Shown in pieces: positions 45,025 to 54,543 of a stretch of 64,000 nt of DNA. Below the pieces are notes generated by a model, which was not told the DNA's origin, ran no database searches, and saw only the letters and a list, made by a program, of their open reading frames with translations. Within the stretch, counting starts at the first letter, position 1. Every line of letters starts with the position of its first letter. Origin of the DNA: Luteimonas sp. MC1750. GTDB lineage: Bacteria; Pseudomonadota; Gammaproteobacteria; Xanthomonadales; Xanthomonadaceae. Position numbers and translations under genes: made by a program. The stretch covers positions 496,001 through 560,000 of the forward strand of contig NZ_CP067113.1 of NCBI RefSeq assembly GCF_016615955.1, in the 5' to 3' direction.

Positions 45025-46509
45025 TCAGTCCGGGGCCGCCGCGGACGCCGGCGCACTGCCGAAGTCGCCTTCGGCGTCGGCGGCGAGGTAGGCGAACACC
45101 GCGTAGGCCGCCGCGTTCTGCGCCAGCGCCGCCGGGTCGATCTTGTCCAGCGTGTCGTCGGGCGTGTGGTGCAGGTCGAAATAGTCGCTGCCATCCTGGC
45201 CGAGCCAGGCCCACGTGGCACCCGCGCGAGAGATCGCGATCACATCCGGTCCCGGACCGCCCTGGTCCAGCGGCGCGATGCCCAGCGGCGCGAGGGCCTC
45301 GGCGATCCGCGCGGCGGCGGCCCTGGCATGTGCCGGGGCTCCGGTATTGAAGCCGTAGATGCGTCCGGCACCGAAGTCGCTCTCGGCCACCAGCTGGTGG
45401 CGGGCCACCTCGCCGCCGTGCGCGGCGGCATAGGCGTTGCCGCCGTGCAGGCCCTGCTCCTCGTTGGCGAAGGCGACGACGCGGATGCTGCGCGCAGGGC
45501 GCCGCGACAGCGCGGCGACGTGCACCGCGGCCGACAGGGTGATGCCGATGCCGGCGGCATCGTCGACCGCGCCGGTACCCAGATCCCAGGAATCGAGATG
45601 GCCGCCGATCAGCACGACCTCGTCCGGGCGGCTGGCACCGGTCATCTCGCCGATGACGTTCTGCGAGGTGTATTCGCCGTCCCAGCCGCAGTCGAGCGCC
45701 AGGCGCAGGCGCACCGGACCGCGCGCGAGCAGGCGCGCGAGCTGGTCGGCGTCCGGCACCGACAGCGCCGCCGACGGCACCGGCTCCAGGCCTTCGTCGA
45801 AGCGGGTGATGCCGGTATGCGGGTTGCGATGCGAGTCGGTGCCGGCCGAACGCATGAGGAAGCCGCTGGCACCGGCGCGGATCGCGGCCGACGGGCCGCG
45901 GCTGCGCACGCGCGAGCCCGGGCCGTAGCCGCTGCCGTCGCGCGCGCGTTCCATGCGGTAGTCGACGAAGGCGATCCTGCCGGCCAGCGAACCGGCGGGC
46001 GCGGCTTCCAGCGCGGCCAGGTCGGCGAAGCGCACCACCTCGGCCTCGACCGTGCCCGCCGGGCTGCCGCCCAGTGCCGTGATCACCAGCGGCTGGGCGC
46101 TCGCACCCAGCACCTCGGCGCGCTCGCTGCGGCGGACCCACTTCGGGAAGGTGACCGGCTCGGTCCACACGCGGTCGAAGCCCAGCTCGGCGAACTTCGC
46201 CTGCGCCCAGGCGACGGCGCGGGCGTCGGCCTCGCTGCCGGCCAGACGCGGGCCCACCTCGGTGGTGAGCGATTCGGTGATGTCCCAGGCCAGGCTGCTG
46301 GCCAGCGCGGTCTCGCGCAGCTGCGCTGCGACCGCCATCGAGGCATCGGAGATGCGGGTTTCAGCCACGCGGAGCGGAGACGGCGCGGAGGTCGCCGGCG
46401 TGCGGCCTGCAGCAACGCCATCGGCGCTGCTGCGTGCGCCATGCGCGATGGCGGTGGACGGGAGTGCGGCGGCGATCGCCGTCGCGAGCAGGATCGGGAC
46501 CAGGCGCAT
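45025..46509 (-). CDS. Secreted M28-family zinc metallopeptidase
   Basis: A 494-residue secreted peptidase with a signal peptide (residues 1-22, ending AIA). A PA-like insert lies in the first half. The M28 zinc ligands sit in LIGGHLDSWDLG (His, with the catalytic Asp), GAVDDAAGIG (bridging Asp), FANEEQGLHGG (catalytic Glu and ligand Glu), AESDFGAG (Asp) and DLHHTPDDTLD (His). This set matches the carboxypeptidase Q/aminopeptidase branch. It probably degrades peptides in the periplasm or outside the cell. ATG 46509 places the signal peptide at the very start. Confidence 0.9.
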   Translation of the reverse strand: MRLVPILLATAIAAALPSTAIAHGARSSADGVAAGRTPATSAPSPLRVAETRISDASMAVAAQLRETALASSLAWDITESLTTEVGPRLAGSEADARAVAWAQAKFAELGFDRVWTEPVTFPKWVRRSERAEVLGASAQPLVITALGGSPAGTVEAEVVRFADLAALEAAPAGSLAGRIAFVDYRMERARDGSGYGPGSRVRSRGPSAAIRAGASGFLMRSAGTDSHRNPHTGITRFDEGLEPVPSAALSVPDADQLARLLARGPVRLRLALDCGWDGEYTSQNVIGEMTGASRPDEVVLIGGHLDSWDLGTGAVDDAAGIGITLSAAVHVAALSRRPARSIRVVAFANEEQGLHGGNAYAAAHGGEVARHQLVAESDFGAGRIYGFNTGAPAHARAAAARIAEALAPLGIAPLDQGGPGPDVIAISRAGATWAWLGQDGSDYFDLHHTPDDTLDKIDPAALAQNAAAYAVFAYLAADAEGDFGSAPASAAAPD

Positions 46510-46601
46510 GGTGCTCTGCGGTGGAAGGCAACGGGGCCGCGAGCTTAGCAAGCAGGGCCCCGTGCCGATGTGCGGAAGGTCCCGCCTGCGCGCGCGGACC
46601 C

Positions 46602-47012
46602 TCAGCGGCGCAGCGCGTCGCGGATCTCGCGCAGCAGCTGCACGTCTTCCGGGATTTCCGCCGGTGCCTGCGCGACTTCCGGCTTGCGGTTGAGGCGGTT
46701 GATCGCCTTGACCACCATGAAGATCGCGAACGCCACGATGATGAACTGGATCAGCGCGTTGAGGAACGCGCCGTAGCCGATCTGCACCGCGGGCACGGCT
46801 TCACCGGCGGCATCCACGCTGGCGGCCTTCAACGTGATCGCCAGGTCGGAGAAATCGACGCCGCCGATGAGCAGGCCGATCGGCGGCATGATCACGTTGT
46901 CGACCAGCGCCGTCACGATCTTGCCGAAGGCCGCGCCGATCACCACGCCCACGGCGAGGTCGATGACGTTGCCGCGCATCGCGAATTCCCTGAACTCACT
47001 GATCATTCCCAT
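46602..47012 (-). CDS. mscL: Large-conductance mechanosensitive channel
   Basis: Homopentameric channel that opens under membrane tension to release solutes in osmotic downshock. The 136-residue protein has the family start [24 protein letters not shown] (TM1 with the gating residues), the periplasmic loop, TM2 ([22 protein letters not shown]) and the C-terminal helix bundle ([14 protein letters not shown]). ATG 47012 follows a ggagag site. It lies 32 bp after the FAH-family gene on the same strand. Confidence 0.97.
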   Translation of the reverse strand: MGMISEFREFAMRGNVIDLAVGVVIGAAFGKIVTALVDNVIMPPIGLLIGGVDFSDLAITLKAASVDAAGEAVPAVQIGYGAFLNALIQFIIVAFAIFMVVKAINRLNRKPEVAQAPAEIPEDVQLLREIRDALRR

Positions 47013-47044
47013 CGCGGTCTCTCCTGTTGGACGGTGGCGGAAAA

Positions 47045-47761
47045 CTAGCCTGCGCGCGGCGGCGCGACGTGGCAGCGCAGCACGATGGCATCGTCCAGGC
47101 GCGCTTCGCACCGGTCGCCGGGCTGCAGGGCGGCGACGCCGGCCGGCGTGCCCATGAACACCAGGTCGCCGGCGCGCAGCCGATAAAGCTTCGAGAGCTC
47201 GTGCAGGATGTCCGGCACGTCCCAGATGAAATCCGACAGCGGTGCGCCCTGGCGCTCGACGCCGTTGACCGCAAGCGACAGCCGCCGCGGCGCGAGCTCG
47301 CCGATGTCCGCGGCCGGCACCAGTTCGCTCATCGGCGCGGATTCGTCGAAGCCCTTGCCGGTGTCCCAGGGCAGGCCGGCCTTCTTGGCCGCCGCCTGCA
47401 GGTCACGGCGGGTCAGGTCGAGGCCCACGCCGTAGCCGAACACCAGTGCCCCGGCCGCGGCCGGATCGAGCAGTCCCTCGGGCGCATCGCGGCCCAGCGC
47501 GACCACCAGCTCGACCTCGTGGTGCAGGTCGGCGGTGGCCGGCGGGTAGTGCACCTCGCCGCTGGTCACGATGGCGTCGGCCGGCTTGGCGAAGAACACG
47601 GGATCGCCGCGCTCGGCCTTCGAGGCCGGCGCCTGCGCGCCCATCTCGCGGGCGTGGTCGGCGAAGTTGCGGCCCACGCAGTACACGCGGCGAACGGGAA
47701 AGGCGCCGCCGCCGCGCACCGGCACGCGGACCGGCGCCGGCGCGGGAATCACGTCGGTCAT
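47045..47761 (-). CDS. Fumarylacetoacetate hydrolase family protein
   Basis: A 238-residue FAH-family enzyme. These metal-dependent enzymes hydrolyse or decarboxylate acylpyruvates and related keto acids; close relatives include acylpyruvases and oxaloacetate decarboxylase-type FAHD1. Motifs seen are [13 protein letters not shown] at the N-terminus, [13 protein letters not shown], the metal site [44 protein letters not shown] and [13 protein letters not shown]. It precedes mscL by 32 bp and follows the small membrane-protein gene by 26 bp; the link is probably only positional. Confidence 0.92.
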   Translation of the reverse strand: MTDVIPAPAPVRVPVRGGGAFPVRRVYCVGRNFADHAREMGAQAPASKAERGDPVFFAKPADAIVTSGEVHYPPATADLHHEVELVVALGRDAPEGLLDPAAAGALVFGYGVGLDLTRRDLQAAAKKAGLPWDTGKGFDESAPMSELVPAADIGELAPRRLSLAVNGVERQGAPLSDFIWDVPDILHELSKLYRLRAGDLVFMGTPAGVAALQPGDRCEARLDDAIVLRCHVAPPRAG

Positions 47762-47787
47762 GGATGTCTCCGGGAAGCGCGATGCGC

Positions 47788-48084
47788 TCAGTAGGGCAGG
47801 GTGTGCGCCGGGCGGTCGACCACGCGGTACTCGGCGTCGACGATGGCGCCGCCGCGCGCGGGCGCCGACGGGCGGCGGGTCAGCAGCCGGCGCGCGAGGC
47901 CAAGGGCCAGCATCGCGGTGCCGACCACCACGCCCACCACCAGCAGCGCCGCCAGCAGGGCGAGCCCGAGCAGGCCCACGGCGATGCGCGCCAAGGGATG
48001 CCTGGGCTTGCGCGGCGCGAACATGGCGCCGAACTGGCTGGCATCGAAGCGGGCGTGGGCGCTGCGGAAGGTGCGGTTGATCAT
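47788..48084 (-). CDS. Small single-pass membrane protein, unknown
   Basis: A 98-residue protein with one long hydrophobic helix (about residues 32-60, VGLLGLALLAALLVVGVVVG) between basic flanks. It has a C-terminal tail ending DAEYRVVDRPAHTLPY. I do not recognise a family. ATG 48084 is the first good start; its 5' neighbour is the divergent Rieske gene (50 bp). It may be cotranscribed with the FAH-family gene. Confidence 0.7.
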   Translation of the reverse strand: MINRTFRSAHARFDASQFGAMFAPRKPRHPLARIAVGLLGLALLAALLVVGVVVGTAMLALGLARRLLTRRPSAPARGGAIVDAEYRVVDRPAHTLPY

Positions 48085-48133
48085 GCGGTAGTGCCAGAAT
48101 GTGAAGCGATGGTGATGAGCGAGTATCGGGCCG

Positions 48134-48505
48134 ATGGCGCCGGAAGATGTAAGTGAAGCGTTAACCGGCGTGCCTGACGGACCCCTGCTGGCGCTCGATG
48201 ACCTGGCGGCCGGTGGCTTCGCCGCGGCCGAGGCACCGGTCGATGGGAGCGTGGAGGCGCTGATCCTGCACCGGGATCCCGATGGCGGCGTGCGGGCCTG
48301 GCTCAACGTCTGCCCGCACGCCGGTCGACGTCTGGACTGGGCGCCGGGCAAGTTCATCCTTTCGAAGGACGGCCTGCTGGTGTGCGCGGTGCACGGCGCC
48401 AGTTTCGAGACCGTCGGGGGCGTCTGCACGGCCGGACCCTGCCGCGGCGAATCGCTGCGCGCGGTGGCCGTGGTGGTGCGCGACGGGGCCGTCTGGCTCG
48501 CCTGA
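48134..48505 (+). CDS. Small Rieske [2Fe-2S] protein
   Basis: A 123-residue Rieske domain protein. Cluster ligands are in the CPH (Cys60, His62) and CAVH (Cys84, His87) motifs, with the typical VHGASF turn. There is no signal peptide or membrane helix, so it is a soluble cytoplasmic ferredoxin-like protein (NirD or dioxygenase-ferredoxin class). No oxygenase or reductase lies nearby, so its electron partner is unknown. Confidence 0.88.
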   Translation: MAPEDVSEALTGVPDGPLLALDDLAAGGFAAAEAPVDGSVEALILHRDPDGGVRAWLNVCPHAGRRLDWAPGKFILSKDGLLVCAVHGASFETVGGVCTAGPCRGESLRAVAVVVRDGAVWLA

Positions 48506-48516
48506 GCAGCCCCCGC

Positions 48517-50358
48517 TCAGAACATCAGGTTGACCATGCCCACGACCACCACCAGGTAGGCGATCGAAAGCGCCGTGCCCACGCGCCACAGGTCGCGCGC
48601 CGAGTAGTCGGCGGGACCGGTGACCATCGAGACCACCGGATTGGACGCGGTCACCAGGTTGTTGGAGGCCGACAGCGCCACGATCAGCGCGAACGCGGTC
48701 GGGTCGCCGCCCGCCGCCAGGGCCAGGTTGATCGCCAGCGGCACCATCACGATGGTCGCGCCGACGTGGCTGATCACCAGCGAGAAGGCCGAGGTCAGCG
48801 CCGCCACGGTGAACTGGATCACCCACACCGGCAGGCCGTCGGGCAGCTCCTCGATGGTATGGCCGGCGATCCAGGCCGCCGCGCCGCTGGTGTCCATCGC
48901 CCAGCCCAGCGGGATCAGGCAGGCCATCAGGAACACCGTCTTCCAGCTGATCGCCGCGTAGGCCTCGTCCATCTTCAGCACGCCGCAGACCAGCATGCCG
49001 GCCACGCCGGTCATCAGCGCGATCGAGGTCGGCAGGTCGGATGCCAGCGCCACCAGGATCGTGACCGCGAAGATCGCCATCGCCACCTTGAACTTGTGCG
49101 GCCGCTGCTCGCCCTTGGGGAAGTCGGTGACCACCACGAAATCGCGGTTGGCCGCGGTCTGCGCCAGATCCTGCCAGATGCTGTGCAGCACCAGCATGTC
49201 GCCGGCGCGCAGCGGCAGGCTGCGCACGTCGTCGCGCAGCACCTCCTTGTCGCGGTTCACCGCCAGCAGGCTGATGCCGTAGTTCTTGCGCATGGCGAGT
49301 TCCGCCGCGCTCTTGCCGATGAACTTCGAGGTGGGCGGCACCACGGCCTCGGAGATGCCCGCGCGGCTGGGATTGAACAGGTCGCCGAACTCGCGCAGGC
49401 GGGTCGACATCCGCAGCATGTTGTTTTGCGCGAAGTCGACCACCTGCTGCCGCGGGCCCATCGCGCCGATCACGCTGCCGACCCAGATGCGCGCGTCGCC
49501 GGGCGGCGCCAGGCGCGAGTCGTTGCCGGTCTTCAGCGCCAGCAGCAGCGGCGCCCCGTGCAGGGTTTCGGCCTCGCCCAGGGCCATGCCCACCAGCGGG
49601 CTGTCGGCGCTGACGGTGAGCTCGAACACGTCGCCATCGATGCCGTAGGCGCGGGCGAAGTAGCTCTGGGTGCGCGCCGGGGTCACGCTGCCGTCGCTCT
49701 CGCCGGCGCCGCCGAGCAGCCGGTCGCCGAAGAAGTGGAAGTAGGCCAGCGCGATCACCAGCAGCGTCAGGCCGATCGGCAGCGGCGCGAACATCGGCAG
49801 CGGCTCGAGCGTGGCCACGCCGGACGGCAGGTTGGCGTTGGCCGCCACCAGCAGGTCGTTGAGCAGGATCAGCGGCGAGTTGCCGACCATGGTCAGCGAG
49901 CCGCCCATGATGATCGCGGCGCAGATCGGCAGCAGGAAGCGCGACAGCCTGAGGCCCGTGCGCGAGGCCAGGCGCGAGGCGACCGGCAGGTACAGGGCCA
50001 TCACCGCCGGGTTCTGCATGAACGAGGAGTTGATGCCGGCGACCGCCGAGGTATAGAGCAGCAGCCGTTTCTCCATGCCCTTGGAGCGCCGCAGCAGCCA
50101 GGCGGCCAGGCGGTTCAACGCGCCGGTGCGGTCCAGGCCGGTGCCCAGGATCATCGTCGCGATGATGCTGATCACCGCGTTGGACGAGAAGCCGCTGAAG
50201 ATGTCCTCCGCGGCGACCAGCCCGGTCAGGCCCAGCACCACCAGCACCACCAGCGCCACCAGGTCGGCGCGCACGCGCTCGAACAGGAACAGCACCATCA
50301 CCAGCGCGACCAGCCCGAGCACGAGCTTCATGTCGGTGGTGAGGGCCAGCGTCTCCAT
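48517..50358 (-). CDS. SLC13-family permease with central TrkA-C domains
   Basis: A 613-residue inner-membrane transporter of the DASS/ArsB-like superfamily. The N-terminal helices contain IISIIATMILGTGLDRTGAL-type sequence and the SSFMQNPAVMALYLPVA loop that forms the ion site. A cytoplasmic region at about residues 215-385 carries two TrkA-C (RCK_C) modules (FELTVSADSPLVGMALGEAE, GISLLAVNRDKEVL). A second membrane half follows, with SHVGATIVMVPLAINLA. Members take up sulfate, dicarboxylates or related anions with sodium; the substrate is not visible here. It precedes trmB by 9 bp in the same direction of coding (trmB is upstream). Confidence 0.9.
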   Translation of the reverse strand: METLALTTDMKLVLGLVALVMVLFLFERVRADLVALVVLVVLGLTGLVAAEDIFSGFSSNAVISIIATMILGTGLDRTGALNRLAAWLLRRSKGMEKRLLLYTSAVAGINSSFMQNPAVMALYLPVASRLASRTGLRLSRFLLPICAAIIMGGSLTMVGNSPLILLNDLLVAANANLPSGVATLEPLPMFAPLPIGLTLLVIALAYFHFFGDRLLGGAGESDGSVTPARTQSYFARAYGIDGDVFELTVSADSPLVGMALGEAETLHGAPLLLALKTGNDSRLAPPGDARIWVGSVIGAMGPRQQVVDFAQNNMLRMSTRLREFGDLFNPSRAGISEAVVPPTSKFIGKSAAELAMRKNYGISLLAVNRDKEVLRDDVRSLPLRAGDMLVLHSIWQDLAQTAANRDFVVVTDFPKGEQRPHKFKVAMAIFAVTILVALASDLPTSIALMTGVAGMLVCGVLKMDEAYAAISWKTVFLMACLIPLGWAMDTSGAAAWIAGHTIEELPDGLPVWVIQFTVAALTSAFSLVISHVGATIVMVPLAINLALAAGGDPTAFALIVALSASNNLVTASNPVVSMVTGPADYSARDLWRVGTALSIAYLVVVVGMVNLMF

Positions 50359-50367
50359 GTGTGGCGT

Positions 50368-51108
50368 CTAGTCCCCGGTCCTGTCGTAGAGCAGGTCCCA
50401 CACCCCATGGCCGAGGCGCTGGCCACGGCTCTCGAAGTGCGTCTGTGGACGCCAGTCGGGCCGCGGCACGTGGCCGCGGGGTCCCGCGCGGTTCTGCAGC
50501 CCCGCCGTGGCGTCGAGCACGTCCCACATCTGCTCCGCATAGTCCTGCCAATCGGTGGCGAGGTGCAAGCGGCCGCCCGGCGCGAGCTTGCGCACCACCA
50601 GCGCGGCGAAGTCGGGATTCACCAGCCGGCGCTTGTTGTGGCGCTTCTTGTGCCAGGGATCGGGGAAGTAGATGCGGACCTCATCGAGGCTGGCGTCGGC
50701 GACTTCGTTCTGCAGCACCTCGACCGCGTCATGGTGGTACAGGCGCACGTGCCCGCTGCCGTCGGCGGCCAGCGCGTTGAGCAGGCGCCCAACGCCGGGG
50801 GCATGCACTTCGATGCCGATGTGGTCGCGATCCGGATCATGCGCGGCGGAGTGGCGCAGGGCCTCGCCGTTGCCGAAGCCGATCTCGAGGATCCGCGGCG
50901 CGCTGCGGCCGAAGCTCGCGTCGAAGTCGCGCGGACGGCCCGCATAGTCCAGCCCGAACCGCGGCCACTGCGCGTCGAACGCGCGCTGCTGCGCCGGGGT
51001 GAAGCGGCCCTGGCGCAGCACGAAGCTGCGCACCCGGCGGTTGCCGTCCTCGACGGTGAACGGCTTGGGCGGCGTCTTGGAGCCGGGGCTGGAGAAGGGG
51101 TCGGTCAT
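50368..51108 (-). CDS. trmB: tRNA (guanine-N7-)-methyltransferase
   Basis: Methylates G46 of tRNA using SAM. The 246-residue protein has the family features: [19 protein letters not shown] at the N-terminus, the SAM site [27 protein letters not shown], and the active-site segment [21 protein letters not shown], which is diagnostic for TrmB (quoted in part). ATG 51108 gives the usual length. A cluster of REP elements lies between it and thiG. Confidence 0.97.
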   Translation of the reverse strand: MTDPFSSPGSKTPPKPFTVEDGNRRVRSFVLRQGRFTPAQQRAFDAQWPRFGLDYAGRPRDFDASFGRSAPRILEIGFGNGEALRHSAAHDPDRDHIGIEVHAPGVGRLLNALAADGSGHVRLYHHDAVEVLQNEVADASLDEVRIYFPDPWHKKRHNKRRLVNPDFAALVVRKLAPGGRLHLATDWQDYAEQMWDVLDATAGLQNRAGPRGHVPRPDWRPQTHFESRGQRLGHGVWDLLYDRTGD

Positions 51109-51123
51109 GTCGCCCGGCAGAGA

Positions 51124-51265
51124 CTGTAGGAGCGGCTATAGCCGCGATCTGCATCGCGTGGCCGGCGAACGGCGATCGCGGCTATAGCCGCTCCTACAGG
51201 TGAAGCGATCGCGGCTATAGCCGCTCCTACAGGTGAAGCGATCGCGGCTATAGCCGCTCCTACAG
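51124..51265. repeat. GTAG-type REP cluster with three 33-bp tandem copies
   Basis: One unit runs forward (51124-51148) and three run in reverse at 51175-51199, 51208-51232 and 51241-51265. The reverse units repeat with an exact 33-bp period including the gtgaagcg linker. Each unit is ctgtaggagcggc then tatagccgcgat. The cluster fills the gap between the trmB start (51108) and the thiG stop (51284). Confidence 0.92.
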
Positions 51266-51283
51266 GTGGGGCGGCCGGCTGCA

Positions 51284-52084
51284 TCAGCCGACGAGGCCGA
51301 CGACCGGCGACGAGGCGCTGGCGTAGCGCTTGCGCGGGATGCGGCCGGCGCGGAAGGCGGCGCGGCCGGCCTCGACCGCGAGCTTCATCGCATGAGCCAT
51401 CAGCACCGGGTCGCGCGCGCCGGCGATGGCGGTGTTCATGAGCACGCCGTCGCAGCCGAGCTCCATCGCGATCGCCGCGTCCGAGGCGGTGCCCACGCCG
51501 GCGTCGACGATGATCGGCACCTTGGCGTTCTCGACGATCTCGAGCAGGTTCCAGCGGTTCTGGATGCCGAGGCCCGAGCCGATCGGCGCGGCCAGCGGCA
51601 TCACCGCCACGCAGCCGATCTCTTCCAGGCGCTTGGCCAGGATCGGGTCGTCCGAGGTGTAGACCATGACCTCGAAGCCGTCGGCCACCAGCTGCTCGGC
51701 GGCCTTGAGCGTCTGCACCACGTCCGGGAACAGGGTGCGCTGGTCGCCCAGGACCTCGAGCTTGGTGAGGTTGTGGCCATCCAGCAGCTCGCGCGCGAGG
51801 CGGCAGGTGCGCACCGCTTCTTCTGCCGTGTAGCAGCCGGCGGTATTGGGCAGGATGGTGTAGCGGTCCGGCGGCAGGACGTCGAGCAGGTTGGGCTCGC
51901 CCGGGTCCTGGCCGATGTTCGTGCGTCGGATCGCGACGGTCACGATCTCCGCGCCCGCGGCCTCGGTGGCCTCGCGGGTCTGCTCGAGGCCGGTGAACTT
52001 GCCCGTGCCGGTGAGCAGGCGGGACCGGTAGCGCTTGCCGGCGATGACGAGGGCGTCGTCGCCGAGGGTGTGTTGGCTGGTCAT
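51284..52084 (-). CDS. thiG: Thiazole synthase
   Basis: Makes the thiazole phosphate of thiamine from deoxyxylulose phosphate, dehydroglycine and ThiS-thiocarboxylate. The 266-residue TIM-barrel protein has [18 protein letters not shown] at the N-terminus, the Schiff-base lysine in [30 protein letters not shown] and [20 protein letters not shown] 52084 matches family starts. ThiS is 28 bp upstream on the same strand. Confidence 0.97.
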   Translation of the reverse strand: MTSQHTLGDDALVIAGKRYRSRLLTGTGKFTGLEQTREATEAAGAEIVTVAIRRTNIGQDPGEPNLLDVLPPDRYTILPNTAGCYTAEEAVRTCRLARELLDGHNLTKLEVLGDQRTLFPDVVQTLKAAEQLVADGFEVMVYTSDDPILAKRLEEIGCVAVMPLAAPIGSGLGIQNRWNLLEIVENAKVPIIVDAGVGTASDAAIAMELGCDGVLMNTAIAGARDPVLMAHAMKLAVEAGRAAFRAGRIPRKRYASASSPVVGLVG

Positions 52085-52112
52085 TGCGCCATTATCGCGC
52101 AAGCGCCGCCCG

Positions 52113-52313
52113 TCAGCCGCCCCCGAGCGCGTGCACGATCTCGATCCGGTCGCCGGCCTTCAGCGCGTGTTCGGCGTGGCGGCTGCGCGGCACGATGGCG
52201 CCGTTCACCTCCACCGCCACCTTGCGCCCGGCCAGGCCATTGGATTCCAGCAGGGCGAGAACGGTGCAGGGGCCGGTCAGGGCCTGCGGCTCGCCGTTGA
52301 GGATGATCTCCAT
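52113..52313 (-). CDS. thiS: Sulfur carrier protein ThiS
   Basis: A 66-residue ubiquitin-like protein whose C-terminal glycine is adenylated and thiocarboxylated to donate sulfur to ThiG. It begins [12 protein letters not shown] and ends in the required diglycine (ALGGG, one Gly more than usual). First gene of a thiSG pair. No TPP riboswitch was recognised in the 151 bp upstream. Confidence 0.93.
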   Translation of the reverse strand: MEIILNGEPQALTGPCTVLALLESNGLAGRKVAVEVNGAIVPRSRHAEHALKAGDRIEIVHALGGG

Positions 52314-52464
52314 GCCCGGCATTGTCGCCCGCCCGCGCGGCGAATGCATGCCTGCCGGTGCGCGCATGCCGCAGTGCACATTGAGCGCGCCGGCCCCGGC
52401 GTGGAACGATGCGCGGTCGCTGTCCGGCCCCTGCGCCGCGACGGTCCATTGCCAAGGAGCCAGC

Positions 52465-54300
52465 ATGTCGAAGTCCCGCACCGCCCGCACCGCGCTCGCC
52501 GTCGCCCTGGCGCTGGCGGTCCTGCCCGCCGCCGCCCATGACCAGCCGTTCTCGGACACGGTCTTCTTCGGCGACAGCCTCACCGACGCGGGCTACTTCC
52601 GGCCGCTGCTGCCGGCCAACGTGCGCGCGGTCACCGGCCAGTTCACCACCAATCCGGGCCTGGTCTGGGCGCAGTGGCTGGCCGACCACTACGGCACGGA
52701 CGCGCGGCCCAACGGCAACGGGCAGGACGGTGACAACTACGCCGCGGGCGGGTCCCGCAACGGCGTGGACGTCACCGGCGCGCTCGGCTTCACGCCTTCG
52801 CTGGCCACCCAGGCGACGCGCTACCTTGCCGCCAACGGCGGCCGCGCCGATGCGGATGCGCTCTACACCGTCTGGGGCGGCGCCAATGACCTGTTCGCGG
52901 CCACCGCCAGCCCGGCCAATGCCCAGGCCATCATCGGCGGGGCCGTGGCCGCGCAGGTCGGCATCATCGGCAGCCTGCAGGCGGCAGGTGCGCGCTACGT
53001 GCTGGTGCCGAACATCCCCGACCTCGGCCTGACGCCCTCCTTCCGCGCGCAGGGTCCGGCGGCGGCGGGGCAGGGCACCGCGCTGGCCACCGCCTACAAC
53101 CAGGCGCTGTTCACCACGCTCGCCGGCAACCGGCTGAGCGTGATCCCGGTCGACACCTTCGCCTTCCTGCGCGAAGTGGCGGCCGATCCCGGGCAGTTCG
53201 GTATCACCAACGTCACCGGCACCGCCTGCATGCCGCAGATCACCGCGCAGTCGCTGACCTGCAACCCGACCAGCCTGGTCAGCCCGGACGCGGCGCAGAC
53301 CTATCTGTTCGCCGACGGCGTGCATCCCGCCAGCGGTGCGCACGTCGCCGTGGCCGACCTGGCGATCGCCGCGATCGAGGGGCCGCGGCAGATGGCGGTG
53401 CTGCCGCATTCGGCGGCCGCCACGGGCCGCAACCGCGCCCAGCGCGTGGGCGCTCAGATCGGCAACCGCGGCGACGTCGAGGGCTCGCGCTGGTGGGCCG
53501 ACCTTCGCGGCGACTTCCAGCGCTACGCGCACGGCGACCATTACGACGGCACCGGTCCGGCGCTCCTGGTCGGCATGGACTGGGGCGGCGAGGGCCTGGC
53601 CTATGGCGGCTTCATCGGCTACGGCGCGCAGGGCAACGACTGGGGCGCGCGCCGCGGCAACTGGGACCAGTCCGAGGCCTCGATCGGCGGCTACATCGGC
53701 TGGACCGGGGGGTCCGGCGGCTGGGTCAACGCCCAGCTGGGCTACACCCGCATCGACTTCGACATCGAGCGCCAGGTGCCGCTGGGCCCGGTGCTGCGCA
53801 CCCACGCCGGTTCGACCGACGGCAGCAGCCTGGCGCTGGCGGTGCAGGGTGGCTGGGACTTCGGCGACGGTCCGCTGCGCCACGGCCCGGTGCTCGGCGT
53901 GGTCGCGCAGCGCGTGGAGGTCGACGGATTCGCCGAGAGCGATCCGGGCCTGTCGACTTCGCTGGCCTACCTCGACCAGGAGTTCGACTCGACGGTCGGC
54001 AGCGCCGGCTGGCAGCTCTCCTACGCCATCCACGATACGCTGGCGCCCTATGCGCGGCTGACCGTGGACCGCGAGTTCGAGGACGAGGCCGCCCAGGCCT
54101 TCGCGCGCTCGCAGTCGATCCAGGGATCCCTGGCCTATGCGGTGCCCGGCGTCGAGTACGACCAGTCCTGGGCCACGCTGACCTTCGGCGCGCGCACGCG
54201 CCTGTTCGGCCTGGACGCCGACATCGGTGCCAGCGTCAACAGCGGCCAGAAGGCCGGCAAGCACGCGATGGTGTTCGCCAGCGTCGGCGCCGGCTTCTGA
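52465..54300 (+). CDS. Autotransporter GDSL/SGNH esterase (EstA-like)
   Basis: A 611-residue outer-membrane esterase. After a signal peptide (about 1-24, ending AAA) comes a GDSL hydrolase domain: block I FFGDSLTDAG with nucleophile Ser38, the block III TVWGGANDLF (oxyanion Asn), and block V ADGVHPA with the catalytic Asp and His. From about residue 320 the chain is a beta-barrel autotransporter domain of alternating strands ending in VFASVGAGF, with the C-terminal aromatic that BamA recognises. Relatives such as Pseudomonas EstA display the esterase at the cell surface and affect rhamnolipids and motility. A caagga ribosome-binding site precedes ATG 52465. Confidence 0.92.
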   Translation: MSKSRTARTALAVALALAVLPAAAHDQPFSDTVFFGDSLTDAGYFRPLLPANVRAVTGQFTTNPGLVWAQWLADHYGTDARPNGNGQDGDNYAAGGSRNGVDVTGALGFTPSLATQATRYLAANGGRADADALYTVWGGANDLFAATASPANAQAIIGGAVAAQVGIIGSLQAAGARYVLVPNIPDLGLTPSFRAQGPAAAGQGTALATAYNQALFTTLAGNRLSVIPVDTFAFLREVAADPGQFGITNVTGTACMPQITAQSLTCNPTSLVSPDAAQTYLFADGVHPASGAHVAVADLAIAAIEGPRQMAVLPHSAAATGRNRAQRVGAQIGNRGDVEGSRWWADLRGDFQRYAHGDHYDGTGPALLVGMDWGGEGLAYGGFIGYGAQGNDWGARRGNWDQSEASIGGYIGWTGGSGGWVNAQLGYTRIDFDIERQVPLGPVLRTHAGSTDGSSLALAVQGGWDFGDGPLRHGPVLGVVAQRVEVDGFAESDPGLSTSLAYLDQEFDSTVGSAGWQLSYAIHDTLAPYARLTVDREFEDEAAQAFARSQSIQGSLAYAVPGVEYDQSWATLTFGARTRLFGLDADIGASVNSGQKAGKHAMVFASVGAGF

Positions 54301-54336
54301 GCGACGCGGCCGGTGCGCGGCTTGGGCCGCGCGCCG

Positions 54337-54366
54337 TTGCCAAATCCGGCGGCCAGGTCCTAGACT
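54337..54366 (+). promoter_or_regulatory. Candidate sigma70 promoter of the tRNA-Gly gene
   Basis: TTGCCA (five of six matches) and TAGACT (four of six) are spaced by 18 bases and end 11 bases before the mature tRNA, the right place for a tRNA promoter. Confidence 0.5.
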
Positions 54367-54377
54367 GGTCGCCACGC

Positions 54378-54451
54378 GCGGGCGTAGTTCAATGGTAGAA
54401 CTGCAGCTTCCCAAGCTGCTAGCGTGGGTTCGATTCCCATCGCCCGCTCCA
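54378..54451 (+). tRNA. tRNA-Gly (anticodon CCC)
   Basis: The 74-base sequence folds as a full cloverleaf: 7-bp acceptor stem starting gcgggcg, D arm with ggt, anticodon stem gcagc/gctgc with loop ttcccaa (anticodon CCC at 54410-54412), T arm with ggttcgattcc, and an encoded CCA end. It is nearly identical in layout to E. coli glyU and reads GGG codons. Confidence 0.95.
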
Positions 54452-54543
54452 CTTCCGCCGCATGCGCCGCCACGTCCCACGGGCGCATGCGCCTGGCGCG
54501 TGGATTCACTACCATCGGCGATCCCCTGCACGAGGATCCGCCC

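Noticed and set aside
48382..51129. Long plus-strand open frame opposite the SLC13 permease and trmB
   Set aside because: Both minus-strand genes have clear family motifs; the antisense translation is His/Gln/Arg-rich and has no domain.
51175..51265. 33-bp tandem repeat as a possible CRISPR array
   Set aside because: The linkers are identical and there are no variable spacers. Each unit is a palindromic REP with the GTAG head.
52314..52464. TPP riboswitch before thiS
   Set aside because: No ctgag-type conserved core was seen. Such switches normally precede thiC in this group.
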